From: CANKHJ01 sp035556495 | GTDB lineage: Bacteria; Pseudomonadota; Alphaproteobacteria; Rhizobiales; Xanthobacteraceae | Assembly (NCBI GenBank): GCA_035556495.1 | Contig: DATMEW010000053.1 | Span: 1-57,920, forward strand | Direction of reading: 5' to 3' | DNA: 57,920 nucleotides | Shown here: in pieces, positions 25,880 through 32,628 of the stretch | How positions within the stretch are numbered: the stretch's first letter is position 1 | Layout: every line of letters starts with the position of its first letter | Program-made: the position numbers and the translations under genes | The notes under the pieces: generated by a model | Databases searched by the model: none | The model's input: the letters and a program-made list of their open reading frames with translations, nothing else | What the model was told of the DNA's origin: nothing

Positions 25880-27214
25880 TCAGAATAACTCGAGTTGTAC
25901 CCGTTTAGGCGGGACATCATAGACAGTTACAGAAAGACCCGCACGCACCATCACATCGACAATCAACTCTTCTATCGTTGACCAATCTCCGCCTGCCGAT
26001 CCGGTACCGATCTTCGGCATATGAATGCTCGCTCCAACAGATGCGGCATATTCAGCAACTTGTTCAAGGCAAGCACTCAACGCAGCATATCTAATTCGAG
26101 GAAAAAGTGATGGGCCAAACCCTTCCTGTCCGATCAGACTTGCGATCGTTAAATCCTCGCTCGCTTCCGAAAAGATGGCGCGTCCCAAGCGATCACGCTG
26201 CGGGATCTGCACGACTTGCTTACTGTAGGCCTCTTCTGCGTCCGGGAAACGCCTCGCAATCTTGTGTGCGACTCCACCACCCCATTTGACGGCCTTGTCG
26301 TTGACTAGCTGACAGATGATCTTCTTTCCACCATTGCGAGGTTCTAGAACATCTCCATTCAGCAAGCGTATCGGAAGATAGTTTTCTTGGGCTTGGTCAA
26401 ATCTTACCAGTCCGGCCACTCTGGGGTAGACACTTCCGGCATAGGACGTCAGTGCCACACACTCGATCTGTGTTGCCGCGCCCATCACCCAGCTTTCAAC
26501 TGCACGATCCGTATGTCCAATGGCGGTGCAACGATGCACAATGCTTTCATTGGGGATCGCCAGCCCTGAAAGACGGATCTTTGGTGCAGTGGGCGAACTG
26601 ACAAAATAGTCGATCTTGTAGTGCCGCGTTCCATCCTCGGAAACTGATGGCGACGAAACGAAGATTCCGATGGGCTGACTAGATATCTTCGCTAGACGAA
26701 TGAGAAAGGCCTCTGCCGAGACGTCGTACTCGCGGCGCTGACGCATCAAGTCTTCGATTGGGGGAATGTCCGATGCGGCCGGCAGGCTTCCAATCGGGAG
26801 CACAAACTCGGATGCTGCCACATTGCAGAGCATTTCCAGCTGCCAGTCGTCTGGAGTTTTATTGCCGCCCCGATTGCGAATCTGTTCCGACCAATCAGGA
26901 AATAGCAGGTGCGCGATTTCATGAGCGATAGAGAACCGCACCCGCTCTCGCGGCTGCTGGGGATTAAATTCGATTTTTGGGCCGCTTTCCGTCGCCACCA
27001 GTCGCGCGTCGGCGACGCTGGAATTGGCTTCGATTTGGACCTCAAGCATTTCGGCGATGCGCAGAGGGTTGAACGGGGGACCTTCCCAGCCCTTCTCGCG
27101 CGCCGTCAACACGAGGGAACGGGCTGCGTCTTCTATAGCGGCCAGTGGATCAGCATTCTTCGCGAACGCTTTTACTGATGTGTTGGTCCAGTTGATCGAA
27201 GAGGCTTCAGGCAT
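25880..27214 (-). CDS. ImmA/IrrE metallopeptidase fused to a macro domain
   Basis: 444 residues from the ATG at 27214. The N-terminal ImmA/IrrE (COG2856) peptidase has the zinc site HEIAHLLFPDW at about 98-108 and the flanking pattern PFNPLRIAEMLEVQI and CNVAASEFVLP. The C-terminal macro domain (about 285-435) has the binding loops RLLNGDVLEP, QLVNDKAVKWGGGVAHKIA and MPKIGTGSAGGDW. The last matches ADP-ribosyl-hydrolysing DarG/TARG1-like macro domains. This is the first gene of the operon; a longer frame upstream (to 27436) runs into the flanking repeat and is not used. It could remove ADP-ribose marks placed by DUF7002 and cleave a repressor or partner. Confidence 0.82.
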   Translation of the reverse strand: MPEASSINWTNTSVKAFAKNADPLAAIEDAARSLVLTAREKGWEGPPFNPLRIAEMLEVQIEANSSVADARLVATESGPKIEFNPQQPRERVRFSIAHEIAHLLFPDWSEQIRNRGGNKTPDDWQLEMLCNVAASEFVLPIGSLPAASDIPPIEDLMRQRREYDVSAEAFLIRLAKISSQPIGIFVSSPSVSEDGTRHYKIDYFVSSPTAPKIRLSGLAIPNESIVHRCTAIGHTDRAVESWVMGAATQIECVALTSYAGSVYPRVAGLVRFDQAQENYLPIRLLNGDVLEPRNGGKKIICQLVNDKAVKWGGGVAHKIARRFPDAEEAYSKQVVQIPQRDRLGRAIFSEASEDLTIASLIGQEGFGPSLFPRIRYAALSACLEQVAEYAASVGASIHMPKIGTGSAGGDWSTIEELIVDVMVRAGLSVTVYDVPPKRVQLELF

Positions 27215-27454
27215 GATGGTTCGATCGGATATACCTACGGCCGGTTGCGCATTGTATGGTGGGGTCACACGAAACTCTAGAATGGATTTACGGCAATCTG
27301 AAAATAAGTACGTTGGACTTGCAGAAAGCGGCGAATATCCAATCGGTAAGTGCGCTCTTTCGAGCTTGTGGCGAACGGCAGCTCTCTGCCCTGCTTGGTC
27401 GTCGCTGCGGCGAAACGAATGGCAGTTTCCGGGCACCGCACCGAAGCTCCCGAA

Positions 27455-27670
27455 CGACTGGAATAGAGACGCAAGGCTACCGTACCCATTGCACCCATGA
27501 TCGCCAGATTCATGGCGACTGGCAAGACGCTCCGAGAGACCAGGAGCACGCCGCAGCCGAGAGGTCGAGGGAGGGCTGGCTCCGATAGTTCATCGTAGTT
27601 TGTGCGGTTACGTGTCGTCGTCGAGAGGAACAACGAAACAGTAATGCCCATCTCCTATGTTCGTGGCCCG
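27455..27670. repeat. Diverged direct repeat, copy 2 (right of four-gene module)
   Basis: Partner of the repeat at 22075-22298, in the same orientation and about 5.4 kb away. It contains the hairpin GATCGCCA-gattca-TGGCGACT, in which one base pair has changed on both sides relative to copy 1. The end of similarity (GTGGCCCG at about 27663-27670) matches that of copy 1 (about 22291-22298). Confidence 0.75.
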
Positions 27671-28033
27671 GAAAACGCCGTTAAGAACGAGGACGCTCAT
27701 TCGCCGAAGAATTCCACGCGGCTTTCGCCGCCGCGATGCGCGAACATTTTCCGTGGGAGTGGCTCAGTCGTTCGGGGGCCTTCCAGCCCGTTCCGAGAGC
27801 CAGTGGCCGCTCACCACGGCGCGACGGCGCGACTGACGCTCACCTTTCGCGAATCAGTGCAGATCATCCCCTAGCAATGGCTTTTCCAACGGCCAGCATC
27901 GCTATCAACACTATTCACAGCAAAAGGTAATGAAAATTTTTTTCTAAGGATATTATCCTGAGATTTCAATGGTTAACTTGATAATTCAGGTTCCATGACT
28001 TACCAAATGCTGATCATGAATAAGCCTGCTCCC

Positions 28034-28061
28034 TTGCAGTGCTGATTTCATGTCATATTTC
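28034..28061 (+). promoter_or_regulatory. Putative promoter of the HTH/CHAT operon
   Basis: TTGCAG (28034-28039) and TATTTC (28056-28061) with a 16-bp spacer lie 30 nt before the first gene, in an AT-rich stretch. The match to sigma-70 consensus is moderate and other placements are possible. Confidence 0.35.
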
Positions 28062-28090
28062 TCCTCAACCTATTCAGGGAGGAGGGCCAA

Positions 28091-28408
28091 TTGAATACGA
28101 CTGAGGAACTGCTCAAGGCGATTTTGAGCATCGTCGCGCGGAAGACATTTCCGCCCGATGTACTTGCGAAGATCGTGATGCCAACGGTCGGAAGCGATAA
28201 GCAACTATTGGCTTACAATCTCTGCGACGGTGAAACGCCGCAGGCTGACATTTGCAAGAAGGTAAAACTAGACCGGGGAAATTTCAGCCGCGCGGTAGCG
28301 CGCTGGATCGAAGCTGGTGTGGTCGTGCGCGTCGGCAGCGACCGGCTTCCATTACATGTCTATCCGCTCAACAAGGGTACACTGAAGGCTGAGGGCGGCA
28401 AGTCATGA
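28091..28408 (+). CDS. Small winged-HTH protein, first gene of the CHAT module
   Basis: 105 residues. The initiator is TTG, set 5 nt after an unusually strong AGGGAGGAGGG ribosome-binding site; no ATG is available nearby. The middle of the protein (TPQADICKKVKLDRGNFSRAV, ending in ARWIEAGVVVRVG) is a MarR-like winged helix with recognition helix and wing, followed by a short basic tail. Its stop overlaps the next start as ATGA. It is one of four small HTH proteins preceding the CHAT protease and may bind phage or host DNA as a sensor or repressor. No named family is recognised. Confidence 0.72.
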   Translation: MNTTEELLKAILSIVARKTFPPDVLAKIVMPTVGSDKQLLAYNLCDGETPQADICKKVKLDRGNFSRAVARWIEAGVVVRVGSDRLPLHVYPLNKGTLKAEGGKS

Positions 28409-28614
28409 ATGAAGAAGTTTTGGAAAAGCTGGACATCCTCATACGGCTCCAAGCAGCGGCTTTAACGGCGACGATGGAATCGTCGAAAGAGAAAATTCAA
28501 TTCCTTTCAAGCGCCGGACTTCGCCCGACGCTGATAGCAAGCATACTTGGAACAACTGCCAATCACGTGAACGTCACATTGTCTAAAGGTCGGAAGCCGT
28601 CCAAGGCTGGATAG
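28405..28614 (+). CDS. Small HTH protein 2 of the CHAT module
   Basis: 69 residues. It starts with a coiled helical segment (MNEEVLEKLDILIRLQAAAL) and continues with a sigma-70-region-4-like HTH (AGLRPTLIASILGTTANHVN, then VTLSKGRK). ATGA overlap with the preceding gene indicates translational coupling. The layout, a short N-terminal helix followed by a single HTH, is shared with the next two proteins, pointing to paralogous subunits of one complex. No known family name can be given. Confidence 0.7.
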   Translation: MNEEVLEKLDILIRLQAAALTATMESSKEKIQFLSSAGLRPTLIASILGTTANHVNVTLSKGRKPSKAG

Positions 28615-28627
28615 TTAGGAGATACAA

Positions 28628-28846
28628 ATGGATACGAGCAACAATAGCGAACTCCTCGGAGAAATAAGGGCTGTCAAAATGCTGCTAATCCTTAATGCCC
28701 TTGCACAGGGATGTCAGCAGAAGCATGTCGCCGTAGCACTGAGCGTTAGCGACGCAACATTAAGCCGGATGTATCCAAAAGGCTTCGCTAAGGAAATAGC
28801 GAAAATCGCGGATCGGCGCTTCGTTACTGAAGCGGAGCCGGCATGA
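28628..28846 (+). CDS. Small HTH protein 3 of the CHAT module
   Basis: 72 residues. An N-terminal helix (NSELLGEIRAVKMLLILNAL) precedes a HTH (GCQQKHVAVALSVSDATLSRM) with the closing YPKG turn. It shares the LSRM/ISRM-P-K signature with the next protein (DATLSRMYPKG versus PTISRMTPKV), indicating duplication. The ATG at 28628 is preceded by TTAGGAG. It could dimerise with its neighbours through the N-terminal helix. Function unknown. Confidence 0.7.
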   Translation: MDTSNNSELLGEIRAVKMLLILNALAQGCQQKHVAVALSVSDATLSRMYPKGFAKEIAKIADRRFVTEAEPA

Positions 28847-29037
28847 CCGACGAACAGGCCGAACAGATACTCAAAGAGTTGGAAATGCTCCGCAAGCTCA
28901 AGCTCGCGGAAATGCTTGAACGGGGCTATTCGCAATCGCAGCTCGCTCAAATCCTAGGTGTTAGCCAGCCCACAATTAGCCGGATGACCCCCAAAGTTAG
29001 CCGGACGGCCCCCAAAGTAACTGCGAAGAAGGGCTGA
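28843..29037 (+). CDS. Small HTH protein 4 of the CHAT module
   Basis: 64 residues. A coiled N-terminal helix (EQILKELEMLRKLKLAEML) is followed by a textbook HTH (GYSQSQLAQILGVSQPTISRM). A basic tail repeats the unit SRT/ISRM-PKV (PKVSRTAPKVTAKKG). It overlaps the preceding gene by ATGA and ends five bases before the CHAT gene. As the best-conserved HTH of the set, it is the likeliest DNA-binding regulator or sensor. Confidence 0.72.
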   Translation: MTDEQAEQILKELEMLRKLKLAEMLERGYSQSQLAQILGVSQPTISRMTPKVSRTAPKVTAKKG

Positions 29038-29041
29038 CACC

Positions 29042-30073
29042 ATGAATGCCAGAACCGCAGTGGTCGATTGGTCGGGCAACTACGAAGAGAATTGCATTCA
29101 ACTCGGCAACCATCTCGGCAAGAACAGCATCCGTCGAAAGCTATTCGACGCGATCTATGGACGTGGATCAAAGCTACGCACAAAGAAGCAGTTGATGGCA
29201 GCAACTGGAATCAAATCCAGCCACGGCCAGCAGGCTCAAAATCAACTGGACTACCTCGCAAGATATGGTTTGATTTTGCGAGATAAGAATGGCGGCTCGG
29301 TTTCGGACGGAAGCCATTATGTCTACGGCAAGGAGCCGAACGTCCGTGCGCATCGAAAAAACATACTCAAATACGCTGACAAACCTGCTCTCGCTAAGAA
29401 AACACCGACCAAGCGCAATCATGTTGTGAACGTCGTTGTTGGGAGAGGTGTGGCACGGAGTGCTTTGAGGCAGAAGAAGCCGCTAGATGTACTTTACTTA
29501 ATGGCCAATCCGATCAAACGGCACTCGTTACGAGTCGATGCAGAGGTCAGCAAGGTGACAGAGGAGATTCGTCGCTCAAACTTTCGCGATAACATCCGTC
29601 TGCACCAGTCACCCGCAGCCAACCTCGACAGCATCTTGCGCGGTCTCAACGATCACCGGCCCCGTATCGTGCATTTCTCAGGTCACGGGAATAGCGGAGG
29701 CCTAGCCGGTGACGACGGCGGTATCAACCGCGTGAAGACAAAATTTGTCTCATTCGACATTTTGGGCAAGGCACTTCGTGCGACTGATACACCGCCCGAA
29801 GTTGTTGTGCTGAATGCTTGCCGGAGTGCCGGTGCGCGCACCTCACTTTTAGGTTCTGCCAAGGCGCTTATTGTTATGCAGGACTCAATTAGTGATATCG
29901 CGGCCATTGCTTTCGCCACCAAGTTCTATGGTGCGGTTGCCAGCGGCCAGTCACTTAAGTCTGCTTATGACCAGGGTGTCGTAGCGATTGAATCGGTTTC
30001 ATTGGTGGAAGCAGGAACGCCCGCTCTCAAGTGTGCGAGCGGGGTGAACCCGGCGAAGTTGTTCCTCGCCTAG
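29042..30073 (+). CDS. CHAT-domain (caspase-like) protease with N-terminal winged helix
   Basis: 343 residues. Residues about 30-100 form a winged HTH-like domain (KLRTKKQLMAATGIKSSHGQ, then QLDYLARYGLILRDKNGG) that could bind nucleic acid. After a basic linker, residues 145-343 form a CHAT peptidase domain. Its catalytic His is in RIVHFSGHG (His 215) and its Cys in VVVLNACRSAG (Cys 260), with the FATKFYGAVASGQSLKSAY C-terminal helices typical of the fold. CHAT proteases act as suicide or signalling effectors, e.g. downstream of gRAMP. Here it is the last gene of a five-gene operon of HTH proteins and the likely effector. The ATG at 29042 follows the previous stop by a few bases. Confidence 0.85.
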   Translation: MNARTAVVDWSGNYEENCIQLGNHLGKNSIRRKLFDAIYGRGSKLRTKKQLMAATGIKSSHGQQAQNQLDYLARYGLILRDKNGGSVSDGSHYVYGKEPNVRAHRKNILKYADKPALAKKTPTKRNHVVNVVVGRGVARSALRQKKPLDVLYLMANPIKRHSLRVDAEVSKVTEEIRRSNFRDNIRLHQSPAANLDSILRGLNDHRPRIVHFSGHGNSGGLAGDDGGINRVKTKFVSFDILGKALRATDTPPEVVVLNACRSAGARTSLLGSAKALIVMQDSISDIAAIAFATKFYGAVASGQSLKSAYDQGVVAIESVSLVEAGTPALKCASGVNPAKLFLA

Positions 30074-30128
30074 AGAGACAATCGCCCAGCAAAGCGAAAG
30101 CTGCACAGCGATGGTCGGAAGAATGCCG

Positions 30129-30147
30129 GAAATATGCGGCATATTTC
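30129..30147. terminator. Short palindrome between convergent CHAT and LysR genes
   Basis: Perfect 9-bp arms GAAATATGC / GCATATTTC around a single G lie between the CHAT stop and the LysR stop. Position suggests a bidirectional terminator, but no U-tract follows on either strand; a protein-binding site is possible. Confidence 0.35.
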
Positions 30148-30187
30148 AGCATCGCTCATGCGCGCCGTGCTTGTCCCTGGGCCAGGA

Positions 30188-31075
30188 TCACCCGCGTGGC
30201 CGGATGCCGTTCAGGAAGGTTTTCAGTGCCGGGTTCTTGTTGTCCGGCTTGGAGCAGGCGATGTAGCCGAGACGGGTCGCGCCATTGCCATCATGAACCG
30301 GCCGAAACACGACGCCGAGGCTGGTGAGGCCGATCGCGGATTCGCATTGCAACGCGATGCCCTGACCATGCGCAACCTCGCTCAGGATGCTTTCGCGGCT
30401 GAGGCGGCATGTGACGATATCCGGATGGTCGGACGGCGCCGCGAGGTGTCGGAGCAGGAGGATACCGATGTCCGGGCCGGGGTCATGATGGCTGACGAGA
30501 AAGCGTTCACCTTTCAACTCAGGCCAATAGATGACCGATCTGTCCGCTAGAGGATGTCCCTTCGGCAGCGCGACCACGAGATGCTCCGCCCAAAGCGCGA
30601 TCGTATCGAATACCTCGCACTTGCCGGCGTCGCCAAGGATGATGCAGGCGTCGAGCGCGCCGGACAACACGCCTGCCGTCATGTCCAGTAAGGGCCGCTC
30701 GACCAACTCCACGTCAATTTCCGGATACCGTTTGCGGAAGTCGCTCACGGCCGCGTGGAACGCTCCCGCCGAAAGCGACTGGTAGAAGCCGACAACGACG
30801 CGCCCGACCGTCCCGGCACCGCTGGCCCTCGCGTGCTGGGCCATCCGGTCAAAATCCTCGATAATGCGGCGCGCCACGACAACAAAATCCTCGCCGGCCG
30901 GCGTCAGCCGTGCGCCTGCCGTGGAGCGGTCGAACAGCTTGACCTTAAGCTCGATCTCGGCCTCCTTGATGCGCTTGCTAACGATCGGCTGCCTGACATT
31001 GAATTCATGGGCGGCGGCGCTGAAGCTGCCGTTGCAGGCGGTGGCGACGATGTAGCGAAGGTGGCGCAGGTCCAC
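30188..31075 (-). CDS. LysR-family transcriptional regulator
   Basis: 295 residues. The N-terminal LysR winged HTH (LRHLRYIVATACNGSFSAAA, with VRQPIVSKRIKEAE as recognition region) is followed by a two-lobed effector-binding domain (VGRVVVGFYQSLSAG and later RFLVSHHDPG). GTG at 31075 is chosen because GGAGGAAACC precedes it and the conserved domain then begins at residue 2; an ATG six codons upstream lacks such a site. It stands upstream of no operon on its own strand, so its target is not obvious. It may be cargo unrelated to the iron genes. Confidence 0.88.
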   Translation of the reverse strand: MDLRHLRYIVATACNGSFSAAAHEFNVRQPIVSKRIKEAEIELKVKLFDRSTAGARLTPAGEDFVVVARRIIEDFDRMAQHARASGAGTVGRVVVGFYQSLSAGAFHAAVSDFRKRYPEIDVELVERPLLDMTAGVLSGALDACIILGDAGKCEVFDTIALWAEHLVVALPKGHPLADRSVIYWPELKGERFLVSHHDPGPDIGILLLRHLAAPSDHPDIVTCRLSRESILSEVAHGQGIALQCESAIGLTSLGVVFRPVHDGNGATRLGYIACSKPDNKNPALKTFLNGIRPRG

Positions 31076-31279
31076 TTGGTTTCCTCCAGGCATTCAACGC
31101 ACCGCGGCGGCCACGAGCCGAGTCTGGGCCGATTGCGTGAGCCAACCGCGCAAGCTCAACGCGCAGCGCTAGAATGAATAGTCCGACCGGTGGAAACCAA
31201 TGAGATGGGCGCCCTGAGGGGCCGACCGAAGGACCATATCGTATCCTCGTCGGGAACCATTGCGCCTGGCGCTGGCGGA

Positions 31280-31471
31280 TCACCGGAACGGACGCAGCAG
31301 AAACACGACGTAGAGCACGCTTGGCAGCAGCAGCGTCGCCCAGGAGACGCGGTCCCAGATGCCGTCGCCGACCAAGGCCGCGATTAGCCCAGTGATCGAC
31401 AGTACGCCGATCACCAGTGGCCACGCGAAAATTTTGGTCAGGGTCTGACGGCGCGAGCGGTTCACGCTCAT
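31280..31471 (-). CDS. Small two-TM membrane protein of the siderophore-uptake locus
   Basis: 63 residues with two hydrophobic segments (IFAWPLVIGVLSITGLIAAL and WATLLLPSVLYVVFLL) separated by a short polar turn, and a basic N-terminus. Its ATG overlaps the PepSY gene stop as ATGA, so it is coupled to it. Comparable tiny membrane proteins often accompany TonB receptor/PepSY pairs. Specific function unknown. Confidence 0.75.
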   Translation of the reverse strand: MSVNRSRRQTLTKIFAWPLVIGVLSITGLIAALVGDGIWDRVSWATLLLPSVLYVVFLLRPFR

Positions 31472-32625
31472 GACGACACCGCCTGCTGATCTATCGGCCG
31501 AGCGGCCGCCGGCGCTGCGACGGTCGTGGGCTTGCGTCTACGTAGCCAGAGATAGAGCCCGGTCCACAGGATCACGATGGTGAGAATGTCGAGAATCGCC
31601 CAGATGATTTTCAGTGGCATACCGCCATAGTCGCCAAAATGCAGCGGCTGCGACAACAACAGTGTCGAGACGTACCACGGCAGATCGCGCGTATCAGTGA
31701 GTTGCCCAGTCTCGGCATCAACCAACGCGGGCTTCAGCAACCGCGAGGTCACTGGCGTATCGCCGCGCAGAAACACCGCATAGTGGCTCTTGCTGGTGAA
31801 TAGCGATCCCGGAAAGGCGACGAAGACCGGTACCATGCCAGGCACTGCCTGCTCCGCCACCTCGACGGCGCTCTGCACCGAGGAGAGTTTCGTAGGAATC
31901 TCGCGATCCTTGTATTGCGCGGTCATCTCGGCGAGCTGACCATACTGCCAGAGCTTCGCCACCAAGTCGGCCCAAGTGTTGATGACGCCGGTGAAACCGA
32001 CGACAAGGGTCCACGCTACCAACAAGATGCCGGCGAGGTTATGCACGTCGAGCCAGCGCACGATTCGTGGCCGGTCGCGCCGATAGGCGCCGAACCTCAG
32101 CTTGCGCATCGACGGCGCGTAGACAACGATCCCGGATACGATCGCGATGCAGAACAGGATGCCCATGAAACCGAGGAACAGCTTGCCTGGTAAGCCGGCG
32201 TACATCTCGGTATGCAATTTTAGCATGATATAGGTGAAGCGCCCGGTCACGTCCGGTAAATCGAGGAACGCCCCGGTGTGCGCGTCCATCCGCAGAAACC
32301 GGTTGTCGGCTGGATCAGCGGTGATCGATGAGCCGACCGCGACGAACAGCGTATTCGGATCGTCACGATCCCAGGCCAGGAAGTGCGGCACCTGTTCGGG
32401 AGCCCGCGCTAGTGCGTTGCGGATGATGAGATCGAGATCGGCCTTCGGCGAGCCGGGCGGCACCTGGGCCGCCGGCACGCCCTCATGCAGCAGGTCGTCG
32501 ATCTCGTGGTGAAAGATCAGCGGCAGCCCGGTAATGCAGAGCATCAGCATGAAGACGGTGCAAATGATGCTGGACCATTTATGTATCCAGCTCCATCTGC
32601 GTATTGCTTTGCCATAACCAATCAA
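31468..32625 (-). CDS. PepSY-associated TM-helix protein (ferric-siderophore reductase type)
   Basis: 385 residues with an N-terminal membrane anchor (WSSIICTVFMLMLCITGLPL, after IRRWSWIHKW), a periplasmic PepSY-like region, and further helices near residues 150-175, 200-225 and 340-370. The conserved His residues HKW, FHHEIDD and LHTEMYAG fit the PepSY_TM family, thought to reduce ferric siderophores at the inner membrane. The start is TTG at 32625, four bases after the receptor stop. It is transcribed with the TonB receptor upstream and the small membrane protein downstream. Confidence 0.87.
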   Translation of the reverse strand: MIGYGKAIRRWSWIHKWSSIICTVFMLMLCITGLPLIFHHEIDDLLHEGVPAAQVPPGSPKADLDLIIRNALARAPEQVPHFLAWDRDDPNTLFVAVGSSITADPADNRFLRMDAHTGAFLDLPDVTGRFTYIMLKLHTEMYAGLPGKLFLGFMGILFCIAIVSGIVVYAPSMRKLRFGAYRRDRPRIVRWLDVHNLAGILLVAWTLVVGFTGVINTWADLVAKLWQYGQLAEMTAQYKDREIPTKLSSVQSAVEVAEQAVPGMVPVFVAFPGSLFTSKSHYAVFLRGDTPVTSRLLKPALVDAETGQLTDTRDLPWYVSTLLLSQPLHFGDYGGMPLKIIWAILDILTIVILWTGLYLWLRRRKPTTVAAPAAARPIDQQAVSS

Positions 32626-32628
32626 AGC

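Larger units (their letters stand above)
27215..28090. other. Intergenic region with repeat copy 2 and AT-rich leader of the CHAT operon
   Basis: The left part contains the second direct-repeat copy (about 27455-27670) and presumably the promoter of the minus-strand four-gene operon. From 27670 to about 27900 several fragmentary frames look like remnants of a lost gene (AAMREHFPWEWLSR), without start or ribosome-binding site. From 27920 on the sequence becomes AT-rich and leads into the plus-strand HTH/CHAT operon. No intact gene is supported. Confidence 0.55.

Noticed and set aside
27277..27651. 124-codon minus-strand frame across repeat copy 2 (LPVAMNLAIMG...)
   Set aside because: A similar hydrophobic reading exists in copy 1 but stops and starts do not agree. 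Differences are mostly transitions and a hairpin is conserved, favouring a non-coding repeat.
27602..27930. Short frames (MPISYVRGP..., MREHFPWEW...) right of repeat copy 2
   Set aside because: Fragmentary, no ribosome-binding site, and partly duplicated in copy 1 where the frame stops early; treated as remnants.
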